15,396 nt of DNA, from positions 1-15,396 of the forward strand of contig CAWVUB010000052.1 in assembly GCA_963933065.1 (NCBI GenBank), given 5' to 3'. Shown here piece by piece: positions 1-7,065 of the stretch. A program made the position numbers and the translations under genes. The stretch comes from UBA9410 sp963933065. Its GTDB lineage: Bacteria; Actinomycetota; Acidimicrobiia; Acidimicrobiales; MedAcidi-G1. Within the stretch, counting starts at the first letter, position 1. Every line of letters begins with the position of its first letter. The notes below the pieces were generated by a model. The model made no database searches and had not been told where the DNA came from. It saw only the letters and a list, made by a program, of their open reading frames with translations.

Positions 1-54
1 TGCGGCGATTTCGGCCGGGCGCGCAGACGGGCTGGCAGGTGTGGTGTCGGACAT
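1..54 (-). CDS. 5' end of an unidentified gene (partial)
   Basis: The minus strand reads ATG at 54 followed by 18 open codons to the window edge, giving MSDTTPASPSARPAEIAA. A purine-rich GAGAGG lies 8 bases before the ATG and would serve as a ribosome binding site. The visible residues are a Pro/Ala/Ser-rich, probably disordered N-terminus with no family signal. It lies 42 bases downstream of the small membrane protein gene on the same strand, so it could be the last part of the marR transcription unit. Function cannot be told from 18 residues. Confidence 0.5.
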   Translation of the reverse strand, partial: MSDTTPASPSARPAEIAA

Positions 55-96
55 GGCTCTAGCCTCTCTCACCGTCGCCCCTTAGGTCCAATTGGT

Positions 97-309
97 CTAT
101 GGGGTTGGGTTCTGGTCCGGTTGGTGGCGGGCTTGTTTGGCAGCCAGACGTTCGGCCACCTTTATGTCGTTGTGCTCCACCGCTGTTTTGGCTGCAACCA
201 TCACTAGTTGAACGACAGTGAAGACGATGGACAAGAGGACCAGTACCGGCCAGCCAATGATGAGACCTATCACGAGAGCAATCATGCCGAGAGCGGTGGA
301 GACGATCAC
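97..309 (-). CDS. small two-helix membrane protein, unknown function
   Basis: This 70-residue protein starts at GTG 309, with a weak AAGG about 10 bases upstream. An in-frame ATG at 285 would remove eight residues. Residues 2 to about 40 are almost entirely hydrophobic and are split near residue 19 by Gly-Trp-Pro, which suggests a short helical hairpin in the membrane. The remaining 30 residues are charged (KTAVEHNDIK, then RLAAKQARHQ) and should stay in the cytoplasm. It begins 30 bases after the MarR gene on the same strand, so co-transcription is likely. I do not recognise the family. Regulation together with the mutase operon is possible but only inferred from position. Confidence 0.6.
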   Translation of the reverse strand: MIVSTALGMIALVIGLIIGWPVLVLLSIVFTVVQLVMVAAKTAVEHNDIKVAERLAAKQARHQPDQNPTP

Positions 310-339
310 GGTACGGACCTTAGGGGAGTACAGCCAGAC

Positions 340-837
340 TTAGAAGTCTCCGGCGTCTGCCCGTAGTAGTCGAAGGCTGTTATCCACTGCGGTGAGGTTG
401 TCGGCACCCATTCCATCTAGACCGTATTCCATCTTGGCTAGAGCGTCGGCCGCGTCGGCGGCCAGCAATCTTCCTGTGGGGGTGATCTCAGCCAGGGTGG
501 TTCGTCGGTCGGTGGGGTGGGGGATCCGAACCACCAGCTTGTCGGCTTCCAGACGGTCGATGGTGTTAGTAACGCTTGCTGGGTGCACCTGGAGACGCTC
601 ACCGATCCGGGCCAGGGGCATCGCACCGGTCTGGGTGAATGAGAGCAGGGCTAGAGCCTCAAAGCGGCTGAACACCAAGCCAAATGGGCTTAGAGCAGTG
701 TCGATGCGCTTGAGCAGGATCTGGTGGGCGCGCGTAATCGATGTGGCGGCTGTCATTGCTTCGACGGCTCCCCAACCGCGGTCTCTCCAGTTGCGGCGGG
801 CCTCGGCGATTGGGTCGAATGGGAGAGGCATGTTCAT
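340..837 (-). CDS. MarR-family transcriptional regulator
   Basis: This is a 165-residue winged-helix DNA-binding protein, about the normal MarR length. Residues 58-125 form the domain: LARIGERLQV leads into the probable recognition helix around residues 87-98 (ASVTNTIDRLE), and the wing carries the family's D-R-R at 110-112. The flanking helices (about 24-50 and 125-160) would form the dimer interface. It is divergent from the acyl-CoA mutase operon and shares a 55-base control region with a palindrome, so it probably represses both that operon and itself, perhaps sensing an acyl-CoA or a related ligand (inference). Two starts are possible. ATG 837 directly abuts a TAAGAT box, whereas ATG 831 sits at the expected transcription start of that box, so a leaderless start at 831 (163 residues) is quite likely. 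Confidence 0.9.
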   Translation of the reverse strand: MNMPLPFDPIAEARRNWRDRGWGAVEAMTAATSITRAHQILLKRIDTALSPFGLVFSRFEALALLSFTQTGAMPLARIGERLQVHPASVTNTIDRLEADKLVVRIPHPTDRRTTLAEITPTGRLLAADAADALAKMEYGLDGMGADNLTAVDNSLRLLRADAGDF

Positions 838-843
838 ATCTTA
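838..843 (-). promoter_or_regulatory. predicted -10 box of marR
   Basis: On the minus strand TAAGAT is followed by six bases and then ATG at 831. This is the TANNNT-N6-start arrangement of leaderless actinobacterial transcripts. I see no convincing -35 element (TATCGG is the best match at the right distance), so confidence is limited. The box abuts the palindrome at 843-858, consistent with autorepression. Confidence 0.4.
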
Positions 844-858
844 ATCAAATATTTGGTT
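843..858. promoter_or_regulatory. palindromic operator candidate between marR and the mutase operon
   Basis: The site AATCAAATATTTGGTT has a perfect 10-bp palindromic core, CAAATATTTG, at 846-855. Two of the three outer pairs also match. Its size, A/T-rich centre and location between divergent marR and target genes fit known MarR operators. It touches the predicted -10 box of marR on one side and the -35 of the mutase operon on the other, so one bound dimer could block both. Binding itself is inference. Confidence 0.6.
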
Positions 859-886
859 GCCCGATAGTCGGACTTCATAGTATTAT
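857..886 (+). promoter_or_regulatory. predicted promoter of the mutase operon, leaderless
   Basis: TTGCCC at 857-862 (four of six matches to TTGACA) and TATTAT at 881-886 are separated by 18 bases. Six bases after the -10 box comes the GTG start codon at 893, where transcription would be expected to begin. There is no Shine-Dalgarno sequence before the GTG. Together these suggest a leaderless mRNA. An inverted repeat, CCGA-TAG-TCGG (861-871), lies in the spacer and may be a second regulator site. Confidence 0.55.
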
Positions 887-892
887 ATCATT

Positions 893-2485
893 GTGAACGA
901 ACCTAGAGAAAATCACGGTTTCCGCACGCTTTCGGGGGTTCCGGTGGACGTCGTATATGGCGACGGCCCGGAGCCTGGAGAGTTTCCATACACCCGGGGC
1001 GTGCACGCTGAGATGTACCGGTCGCGCCTCTGGACTATGCGAATGTTTGCGGGATTCGGCACAGCGACAGATACCAATGCTCGCTTTCGCGAATTGCTAG
1101 CCGCGGGAGGTACCGGTTTATCCACGGCATTCGACATGCCAACCCTGATGGGGCGAGATTCCGACCACGATTGGGCGTTGGGTGAAGTTGGGCGAGCCGG
1201 CGTGGCCGTCGACACTGTCGAGGACATGGCCGACCTCTTCGCTGGTATTGATCTCGGGGCTGTTTCCACTTCAATGACCATCAATGGGCCAGCACCCATC
1301 CTTCTGGCCATGTATGTGGTTGTAGCCGAGGAGGGAGGTGTCGACCGAGAGCGCCTGTCAGGCACCCTCCAGAACGACATCTTCAAGGAGTACCAGGCTC
1401 AGAAGGAGTACATCTTCCCGCCCAGGCCATCGGTACGTCTTGTTACAGACGTGATTGGGTTCACGGCTGCTGAGATGCCACGTTGGAACCCGGTATCGGT
1501 TTCCGGATACCACATTCGTGAGGCTGGATCGACTGCTGCCCAAGAGTTGGCATTTACGCTGGCGAACGGATTCGCCTACGTGGAGGCTGCGGTTGCTGCC
1601 GGTTTGGCCGTCGACGAGTTCGCTCCTCGACTCAGCTTCTTCTTTAACAGTCATCTTGATTTTTTTGAGGAGGTGGGGAAGTTCCGGGCAGCGCGTCGGA
1701 TCTGGGCCCGGTGGATGCGTGACCGTTATGGGGCTACCGACGAGCGAAGTATGAAGTTACGGTTCCATACGCAGACAGCTGGTGTGTCACTTACTGCCCC
1801 TCAGCCCGAGGTGAATATCGCTCGTGTGGCTCTTCAGGCTTTGGCAGGAGTACTTGGAGGTACTCAGAGTCTCCATACAGACTCATTTGACGAAGCCCTC
1901 GCATTACCCAGTGAGGATGCAGCCCGTATCGCATTGCGAACCCAGCAGGTCATAGCGCATGAAACCGGGGTGACCAACGTGGTCGATCCCCTAGGTGGTT
2001 CGGCCTACGTGGAGTGGATGACTGACGAGATGGAACGTCGGGCAGAAGAGGTGTTTGCCCACCTCGAAGACTTGGGGAACGGTTCACTGCTTGAGGGTGT
2101 CTACGCCGGGATTGAGAATGGCTGGTTTGTTGGGGAGATCGCCGATGCCGCATATCGCTACGAGCGCGAGGTCAACGCCGGCGAGAGGATCGTGGTCGGT
2201 GTCAACGCCTTTACCGAGGGAGACGATCCGTCGAAGCGCCGTCTATTGCGGATTGGTCAGGAAACTGAGGACCTCCAACTGAAGCGTCTTGCCATTGTTA
2301 AACAGGCACGAAATGACGTTGCGGTGGCTGACACGCTGGCTCGAGTAGCTGATGATGCCGTCGAACCTTCTACCAACCTGATGCCAGCGCTGATCAATGC
2401 TGCACGGGCCCGGGTCACTGTTGGCGAGTTGGTCGACATTCTTGAAGCCAAGTTTGGGACATATGTCGAACGGGTTGTGGTTTGA
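893..2485 (+). CDS. icmA: isobutyryl-CoA mutase-like large subunit (adenosylcobalamin-dependent acyl-CoA mutase)
   Basis: This 530-residue protein is the substrate-binding TIM-barrel subunit of a B12-dependent acyl-CoA mutase. It lacks the C-terminal B12 domain, which the next gene supplies. Family motifs are clear: FPYTRG (31-36), LSTAFDMPTLMGRDSD (76-91), GTLQND with Gln160, SGYHIREAG with His207, FHTQTAGVSLTAPQPE and GGTQSLHTDSFDEALALP. In methylmalonyl-CoA mutase Tyr89 and Arg207 hold the substrate carboxylate. Here the aligned residues are Phe52 (RMFAGFG) and Gln170 (EYQAQKEY), the combination known for isobutyryl-CoA mutase. Likely reaction: isobutyryl-CoA to n-butyryl-CoA and back, linking valine and butyrate metabolism. 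The length fits IcmA (about 560). Start: GTG 893, apparently leaderless. A pivalyl- or other branched acyl-CoA substrate cannot be excluded. The mutase family is near certain; the exact substrate is inferred. Confidence 0.85.
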   Translation: MNEPRENHGFRTLSGVPVDVVYGDGPEPGEFPYTRGVHAEMYRSRLWTMRMFAGFGTATDTNARFRELLAAGGTGLSTAFDMPTLMGRDSDHDWALGEVGRAGVAVDTVEDMADLFAGIDLGAVSTSMTINGPAPILLAMYVVVAEEGGVDRERLSGTLQNDIFKEYQAQKEYIFPPRPSVRLVTDVIGFTAAEMPRWNPVSVSGYHIREAGSTAAQELAFTLANGFAYVEAAVAAGLAVDEFAPRLSFFFNSHLDFFEEVGKFRAARRIWARWMRDRYGATDERSMKLRFHTQTAGVSLTAPQPEVNIARVALQALAGVLGGTQSLHTDSFDEALALPSEDAARIALRTQQVIAHETGVTNVVDPLGGSAYVEWMTDEMERRAEEVFAHLEDLGNGSLLEGVYAGIENGWFVGEIADAAYRYEREVNAGERIVVGVNAFTEGDDPSKRRLLRIGQETEDLQLKRLAIVKQARNDVAVADTLARVADDAVEPSTNLMPALINAARARVTVGELVDILEAKFGTYVERVVV

Positions 2486-2919
2486 TGTCCAAGTCATCTG
2501 AGGAAGTTGGTAGATCGCAAACCCGTCCACCCGTCCGGGTAGTGCTGGCCAAGCTAGGGCTCGACGGTCACGATCGGGGGCTCAAGGTCGTTGCTCGCAT
2601 GCTCCGCGACGGCGGTATGGAAGTTATATATCTTGGCTTGCGTCAGACTACCGAAACGATTATTGATGCTGTGGAGCAGGAAGATGCCGACGTGGTCGGC
2701 ATCTCGATGCTCAATGCTGGTCATCTGACCCTGGGGCCCCGGATGGTAGAGGCCCTTGTTGCCGCCGGCTTAGACGTGCCGGTAGTCATTGGTGGCATTG
2801 TCCCCGACGAAGACCTTTCCGCTTTGGTTGACGCCGGTGTAGCCGGAGTGCTTGGACCGGGCGCGTCCGCCGATGAGGTCGTGGCCTGCGTCTTGGCGGC
2901 CGCTGACTCCCGGGGTTGA
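2485..2919 (+). CDS. icmB: B12-binding small subunit of the acyl-CoA mutase
   Basis: This 144-residue protein is a stand-alone cobalamin-binding Rossmann-like domain, close in size to IcmB (about 136). It carries the base-off/His-on signature: DGHDRG, where the His is the lower axial cobalt ligand, then GISML (the S-x-L element), and VIGGIVP (the Gly-Gly element). The LAKLGLDGHDRG and GHLTLGP stretches match the C-terminal domain of methylmalonyl-CoA mutase. It pairs with the large subunit immediately upstream. I chose ATG 2485, which overlaps the preceding TGA by one base (TGATG) and suggests translational coupling; a TTG at 2482 is also in frame. The first 16 or so residues (SKSSEEVGRSQTRPP) are a polar linker before the fold. 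Confidence 0.9.
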   Translation: MSKSSEEVGRSQTRPPVRVVLAKLGLDGHDRGLKVVARMLRDGGMEVIYLGLRQTTETIIDAVEQEDADVVGISMLNAGHLTLGPRMVEALVAAGLDVPVVIGGIVPDEDLSALVDAGVAGVLGPGASADEVVACVLAAADSRG

Positions 2920-3974
2920 TCCCAGTTTCCGCTGTAGTCCGTTCGGTCGCTGAACTGGTGGCTGCTGCGCGCGGTGGTGAACGTCGTGCTGTGGCCCGTC
3001 TGCTGACCTTGGTGGAACGAGGTGGGGCCGTAGCTGATGAAGTTGCTGAACGATCTTGGTCCGCTCTCGGCGGCATTACAGAAGGAAGTACCGACGGAAG
3101 TCGTGCCCATGTAATTGGTGTGACCGGGCCGCCGGGCGCTGGTAAATCCACCCTTGTCGCGGGCTGGATGATTCGGCTCGTTGAACGGGGTTGCCGACCA
3201 GCGGTGCTGGCTGTCGATCCCTCCTCACCATTAACCGGTGGCGCCATTCTGGGTGACCGGGTACGTATGGCTGATGCGACCGCAGCGGGCGTCTTTATCC
3301 GTTCAATAGCCACTCGGGGGCATGCCGGGGGACTCGCCCTAGCCGTGCCCGGCATGGTCCGGATTCTAGAGCTTGGCGGCTTCGACCCGGTGGTAGTTGA
3401 GACGGTAGGTGTTGGCCAAGTTGAGGTCGACGTGGCATCAGCAGCAGACACTGTGCTGGTCGTGGTCACGCCCGGAATGGGTGATGCCGTGCAGGCCAAC
3501 AAGGCGGGACTACTAGAGGTGGCCGATCTATTCGCTGTCAACAAGTCTGATCGTCCGGATGCCGCTGACGTCCGACGCGATCTGGAGCTCATGTTGGACC
3601 TGTCGGGCCTAACTGGGCATCACCGCGAGGGTGTGGCTGATCGTCCGTCGATCACCTCAACGGTGGCCATCACCGGTGCCGGCTTGGACGAGCTGGCTGA
3701 CGCGACCGAAACCCACTTGGTAAATCTGGCGACCACCGGCACCCTCGTGACCCGACGTGAAGAACGCTGGCGGGCGGAAGTCCGGTCCCACCTAGACCGA
3801 CTACTGCTTGACTCTTCTCACCAACTCGTTGACGCCCTCATCCGGGGGAGTCTGCTGACTGGAGATGAATCCTCGGCCGGCAAGTCTCCGGCTGCCGTGG
3901 CCCGTGGGCTGGCTTTGTTGCTGGCCGAGCAGATGACTGAATATTTGGATGGTGTAGTGGAGGACGATCGTTAG
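2916..3974 (+). CDS. meaB: MeaB-family G-protein chaperone of the acyl-CoA mutase
   Basis: This 352-residue P-loop GTPase of the MeaB/ArgK family gates delivery of adenosylcobalamin to its partner mutase and protects it from inactivation. Visible elements are an N-terminal helical region with AARGGERRAVARLLTLVE (17-34), Walker A GPPGAGKS (71-78), DPSSPLTGGAILGDRVRM (101-118), the switch/Walker B segment ETVGVGQVEVD (162-172), the G4 motif NKSD (209-212), and a C-terminal helical region that would mediate dimerisation. Length is normal. The TTG start at 2916 overlaps the stop of the B12 subunit by four bases (TTGA); GTG 2958 is an alternative but would cut into the conserved N-terminal helix. 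With the two upstream genes it supplies, as separate proteins, the three modules that are fused in IcmF. Confidence 0.9.
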   Translation: MIPVSAVVRSVAELVAAARGGERRAVARLLTLVERGGAVADEVAERSWSALGGITEGSTDGSRAHVIGVTGPPGAGKSTLVAGWMIRLVERGCRPAVLAVDPSSPLTGGAILGDRVRMADATAAGVFIRSIATRGHAGGLALAVPGMVRILELGGFDPVVVETVGVGQVEVDVASAADTVLVVVTPGMGDAVQANKAGLLEVADLFAVNKSDRPDAADVRRDLELMLDLSGLTGHHREGVADRPSITSTVAITGAGLDELADATETHLVNLATTGTLVTRREERWRAEVRSHLDRLLLDSSHQLVDALIRGSLLTGDESSAGKSPAAVARGLALLLAEQMTEYLDGVVEDDR

Positions 3975-3985
3975 GCTTCCGCATC

Positions 3986-4453
3986 GTGGTGGCTAACCCG
4001 CTCTCGCTTCCGGCGCGCCTGTGGAGGGACCACGGAACGACGCTCATCCGGTTCTCCCGGGTGTCCATGTTCAACGTGTTTATAGGCCAGTCCCTGCTGT
4101 TTCTGTTCCACAGCGTCATTGGCTGGCCAGGAGCATTTGCCAATATGGCTGCCGTGGCGGTAAGTAGTTGGCCGGCCTACTGGTTGAGTCGCCACTATGT
4201 CTGGGAGCAGGAGCAGGGGGGCCACACGGTTGGTGAGATCGCTCCGTTCTGGATGCTCTCGTTTGCTGGGCTGTTTCTTTCCACCGCAGTTGTTGGTGTT
4301 GTCGACTCCATATTTGGAGGAGCGTTGTCGGTGCAACTGGCAAACGCTGGAGCGTTCGCCGCCCTTTGGGTAGTGCGATATCTGGTCTTCCACCATGTGA
4401 TCTGGGGTGGAAATGACAGTGACGCTGCCACCGGAGAACCTGAAGGAAGTTGA
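3986..4453 (+). CDS. GtrA-like four-helix membrane protein
   Basis: This 155-residue protein has four predicted membrane helices, near residues 25-44, 49-68, 86-107 and 115-138. It shows the GtrA-like pattern: a basic N-terminus with an RFSRVSMFN entry into helix 1, SRHYVW after helix 2, and a closing RYLVFHHVIW at the end of helix 4. GtrA-family proteins are thought to help move polyprenyl-phosphate-linked sugars across the cytoplasmic membrane, or to assist cell-wall polysaccharide assembly. It begins at GTG 3986 (GTG 3989 also possible), 11 bases after the meaB stop, so it is probably transcribed with the mutase genes although no metabolic link is obvious. The next methyltransferase gene and the glycosyltransferase cassette further on offer a more natural functional context. 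Confidence 0.75.
   Translation: MVANPLSLPARLWRDHGTTLIRFSRVSMFNVFIGQSLLFLFHSVIGWPGAFANMAAVAVSSWPAYWLSRHYVWEQEQGGHTVGEIAPFWMLSFAGLFLSTAVVGVVDSIFGGALSVQLANAGAFAALWVVRYLVFHHVIWGGNDSDAATGEPEGS
4443..4449 (+). promoter_or_regulatory. ribosome binding site deciding the start of the methyltransferase at 4458
   Basis: AAGGAAG is followed by an 8-base spacer and GTG 4458. The longer reading from GTG 4407 or ATG 4413 would overlap the upstream gene by 41 to 47 bases and has a poorer site. The Shine-Dalgarno match here supports the shorter gene. Confidence 0.65.
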
Positions 4454-4457
4454 GTCA

Positions 4458-5117
4458 GTGGGAGCGACTTCAGGAGACCGCTTCGGTGAGGTGTTCAAAC
4501 ATGCGGTGGCGGCCCGTGGATTCATGCCCGACGAAGAAGGGCAAGCTCTTTTTCTGCACGCAAGACAATCCGGAGTAGATGGACCAGATGGCCCATGGCT
4601 TGAGGTAGGTAGTTACTGTGGAAAGTCTGCTTGTTACCTCGGGGCAGCAGCCGAGGATGCTGGACGCCAACTCTTCGCACTGGACCATCATCGGGGCTCA
4701 GAGGAGAATCAGGCTGGCTGGGAGTACCACGAGCCTGATCTCCTCGATCCAGCTATTGGGTGGATCGACACGCTGCCGGAGTTCCGACGCACGATCCACG
4801 CTGCCGGCCTGGAAGGCACCGTGGTGGCCTTAGTCGGTGATTCGTTGTCAGTGGCTGCCGTGTGGCGCACTCCACTGTCTCTGCTGTTCATTGATGGTGG
4901 CCATGGCTCGGAGCCCGCCCACGGGGATTATGAGGGGTGGGTACCACAGTTGGCTATCGGTGGTCTCCTCCTTATCCATGATGTTTTTCCCGATCCAGTG
5001 GATGGGGGTCGCCCTCCGTTCGAGATTTGGAGTCGCGCCGTTGATTCAGGGGTGTTCACCGAGATCGATGCTGTCGGTTCGCTCCGGGTCCTGAGGCGCA
5101 CCCACGTGGGCATTTAA
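4458..5117 (+). CDS. class I SAM-dependent methyltransferase (Methyltransf_24 type)
   Basis: This 219-residue Rossmann-fold protein has WLEVGSYCGKS (47-57) as the SAM-binding loop, LFALDHH (72-78) as the acidic residue after strand 2, and LLFIDGGHGSEPAHGDY (142-158), the metal- or substrate-side motif seen in this subfamily. LAIGGLLLIHDVFPDP follows as a later strand. Such enzymes methylate small molecules or sugars; the acceptor here is unknown. The GTG start at 4458 has a good AAGGAAG site and begins four bases after the GtrA gene ends. It is the last of five close-packed plus-strand genes and meets the minus-strand cassette 39 bases on. Confidence 0.8.
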   Translation: MGATSGDRFGEVFKHAVAARGFMPDEEGQALFLHARQSGVDGPDGPWLEVGSYCGKSACYLGAAAEDAGRQLFALDHHRGSEENQAGWEYHEPDLLDPAIGWIDTLPEFRRTIHAAGLEGTVVALVGDSLSVAAVWRTPLSLLFIDGGHGSEPAHGDYEGWVPQLAIGGLLLIHDVFPDPVDGGRPPFEIWSRAVDSGVFTEIDAVGSLRVLRRTHVGI

Positions 5118-5135
5118 AACTGGACTATGCCTTAC

Positions 5136-5163
5136 CCGTCAAGACGGTTCGGCGACTTAGTCG
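5136..5163. terminator. weak inverted repeats between convergent genes
   Basis: Two short repeats occupy the junction: CCGTC-AA-GACGG (5136-5147) and CGAC-TTA-GTCG (5153-5163). The loop of the second is the stop codon of the minus-strand gene. Neither is followed by a long T-run in either direction. They may slow polymerase at this convergent junction, but I cannot call a standard intrinsic terminator. Confidence 0.25.
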
Positions 5164-6266
5164 TTATCGGAGACCCGGGCCTCGGTGTCGGTGTTTCTGC
5201 TCGTTGCGTCTTTGACATCGATGATGTCAGGGAGGCTGGTGTGGTCGGAGAATACTCCCGATGCTGGACTGCAGGCCCCGAGGGCGTCAGCGGCCAGTAT
5301 CACCGCGGCAGCGGTGTAGGTCGAGCATTCGTTACTTGGGAAGGTCACTAAGTCCGGGTACACGATGCCAGTCAGGTATCGGCCGCCGGCTTGGCGCATG
5401 GGTTGTGTCGCCCGGAACAGTTCCATGGCTGTGCTTTGGTCACCGGCCAGGATGTGCGCCAACGCACATTCGCTGGTCTCGGCTGCGGTTGCCCAGTCTT
5501 TGTCACTGACACAGCGCACACCGAGTGTTGCGCCGTCTGCGTCGGTAATTATGAAATCGTCGCTACGGGCGTTGAGGTGAGCCAGGGCTGTATCTCCGGT
5601 GATGGCCCCACCCAACACTGGGTAGTACCAGTCCATGGCCCAGCGGTCTTTGGGGGTGAATGCACCGTCGGGGCGGGTCCGCAGCACATGGGCTAGGTGG
5701 CCAAGTGACAATTCCCAGTCAGGACGTTCGTGGCCCATTTGTTCGGCGACGGCTATTGCGCACCGCAGGCTGTGGCAGATGCTCGATGAGCCGGTGAGTA
5801 GGGCAAACGACCAGGGGGTGCCGTCAGGGTGGCGAGCCCAGAGGATTTCCCCCTGAGGCGTTTGCAGCTCGAGTACGAAGTCTGTGGCCCGCTCCACGAC
5901 TGGCCACATTGACTCGAGAAAACCCCGATCGCTGGTCAGAAGCCAGTGGTGCCAGACCCCAGTAGCCACGTAGGCAATTACATTGGCGTCAAACTTGGGA
6001 TCCTCGACACCATCCGCCACGTAGAACTGGTGCCAAGCCCCGTTCTCGTGCTGGTTAGCTACTAGCCAATGGTAAGCGGCCTCAGCCTCGTCAAGGTGTC
6101 CAGTAACTGCTAACGCCATAGCGGCCTCAACGTGGTTCCACGGATCGGCGTGTCCGTCGGGAAACCATGGAATCATCCCGTCGGGTAGTTGCCATTCGGC
6201 AATGGTCCCAGCGGTGGCCACCAGCTGTTCGGCATCGAGGATGCCGGGGACTTCAGGCAGTGACAT
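5157..6266 (-). CDS. alpha/alpha-barrel (six-hairpin-like) protein of unknown activity, often labelled prenyltransferase
   Basis: This 369-residue soluble protein is built of paired helices rich in Trp, His and acidic residues. Examples are DGMIPWFPDGHADPWNHVE (29-47), a repeated A-x-x-W-L-x-x-x-Q-x-x-x-G-A-W motif around residues 70-90, and VRCVSDKDWATAAETSECAL further on. The overall pattern recalls six-hairpin glycosidases and the terpene-cyclase-like proteins that automated pipelines call prenyltransferase. No signal peptide or membrane helix is visible. The C-terminal 35 or so residues are acidic and probably disordered. I chose ATG 6266, which overlaps the methyltransferase by 14 bases; a TTG at 6287 would add seven residues. 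Its place after a glycosyltransferase and a methyltransferase suggests carbohydrate hydrolysis or transfer, but the activity is unproven. Confidence 0.65.
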   Translation of the reverse strand: MSLPEVPGILDAEQLVATAGTIAEWQLPDGMIPWFPDGHADPWNHVEAAMALAVTGHLDEAEAAYHWLVANQHENGAWHQFYVADGVEDPKFDANVIAYVATGVWHHWLLTSDRGFLESMWPVVERATDFVLELQTPQGEILWARHPDGTPWSFALLTGSSSICHSLRCAIAVAEQMGHERPDWELSLGHLAHVLRTRPDGAFTPKDRWAMDWYYPVLGGAITGDTALAHLNARSDDFIITDADGATLGVRCVSDKDWATAAETSECALAHILAGDQSTAMELFRATQPMRQAGGRYLTGIVYPDLVTFPSNECSTYTAAAVILAADALGACSPASGVFSDHTSLPDIIDVKDATSRNTDTEARVSDND

Positions 6267-7062
6267 GGTCGTGCTCGCGGGTGCCAACTTCTTCGGGTGT
6301 GTTCCCTGCTAAGAGCCTGGGTAAACCTGTTACGACTGTTATGGGCCTACGCGCGTAGACCACGAGACTCTTGCCCAATATCGGAGCAAAGAGACGTTCA
6401 ACCATCCGGGTGGTTCGCGGCGCTTTCACGATGTCCCAGGTGAGTAGCCGGTGGTACAACGAGACAACTCGGCTCTCCTCGATCGGACGGTTCGGCCCGA
6501 CCGCGCACCGAAGCCACCAATAAGGGCTGTGCAATGCGTGAACTCGGTGCTCGTCGACCACTTCGAGACCGGCGGCGGCCATTCGACTCTGCAACTCACC
6601 ATTTTTGTAGATTCGCACATGACCACCGGGCTGATTGGGGGCGTGATAGTCCTCCGACAGGGCCCAGCAGATCCGTTCCGGAAACCGGGCTGGAATGGTC
6701 ACTGCTAATACGCCTCCGGGACGCAGGACTCGGACCAACTCTGCGAGAGCACCCTCGTCATCGTCGATGTGCTCCATAACTTCCGAGGCGATGATGCGAT
6801 CGAAGGAGGCATCAGCGAATGGAAGCATTGTGGCGTCACCGTTGGCCGTCTCCAACACAACACCATTGGCAAGTTCACCTTCTGCCCGCATCAGATTACC
6901 TATTGACCGAACCTTCTGTAGCTCGTCAAGTCCAAGGTCACAGGCGATCACGTGGCCGCCACGGCGGAGCGCCTCGTACGCGTGGCGCCCAAAACCACAG
7001 CCCAGGTCCAGCACAGTCTCTCCTGTTGTCAGTCCTAGCCGTTCGTAGTCAGCGGTCAGCAT
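6253..7062 (-). CDS. class I SAM-dependent methyltransferase in the glycosyltransferase cassette
   Basis: This 269-residue enzyme has a canonical Methyltransf_11-type core: VLDLGCGFGRH (17-27) as motif I, HVIACDLG as the strand-2 acidic site, DATMLPFADASFDRIIASEVMEHI as motif II with its following helix, and LRPGGVLAVTIPA as motif III. After the core, about 110 residues with aromatic and basic clusters (SPYWWLRCAVG, VKAPRTTRMVERLFAPILG) probably form the acceptor site or contact a membrane lipid. Its ATG at 7062 lies three bases after the glycosyltransferase stop, so the two are almost certainly co-translated. Substrate unknown; a lipid-linked or sugar acceptor is the natural guess from context. 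Confidence 0.85.
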   Translation of the reverse strand: MLTADYERLGLTTGETVLDLGCGFGRHAYEALRRGGHVIACDLGLDELQKVRSIGNLMRAEGELANGVVLETANGDATMLPFADASFDRIIASEVMEHIDDDEGALAELVRVLRPGGVLAVTIPARFPERICWALSEDYHAPNQPGGHVRIYKNGELQSRMAAAGLEVVDEHRVHALHSPYWWLRCAVGPNRPIEESRVVSLYHRLLTWDIVKAPRTTRMVERLFAPILGKSLVVYARRPITVVTGLPRLLAGNTPEEVGTREHDHVTA

Positions 7063-7065
7063 CGT

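Noticed and set aside
88..95. CCAATTGG palindrome just past the small membrane protein gene
   Set aside because: An eight-base palindrome with no matching flanks, T-run or promoter nearby is within chance expectation.
392..844. Plus-strand open frame of 150 codons opposite marR
   Set aside because: Arg/Ser-rich shadow composition; the MarR reading on the other strand has a complete winged-helix domain.
913..1386. Minus-strand open frame of 157 codons opposite icmA
   Set aside because: No family signal or ribosome binding site, and full overlap with strongly conserved mutase sequence.
2786..3592. Long minus-strand open frame (268 codons) opposite icmB and meaB
   Set aside because: It is low-complexity Ser/Thr/Arg/Pro sequence typical of an antisense shadow, and it lies opposite clear MeaB motifs.
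4407..4457. Longer N-terminus for the methyltransferase from GTG 4407 or ATG 4413
   Set aside because: It would overlap the GtrA gene by more than 40 bases, whereas GTG 4458 has an AAGGAAG site at ideal spacing and starts just after that gene ends.
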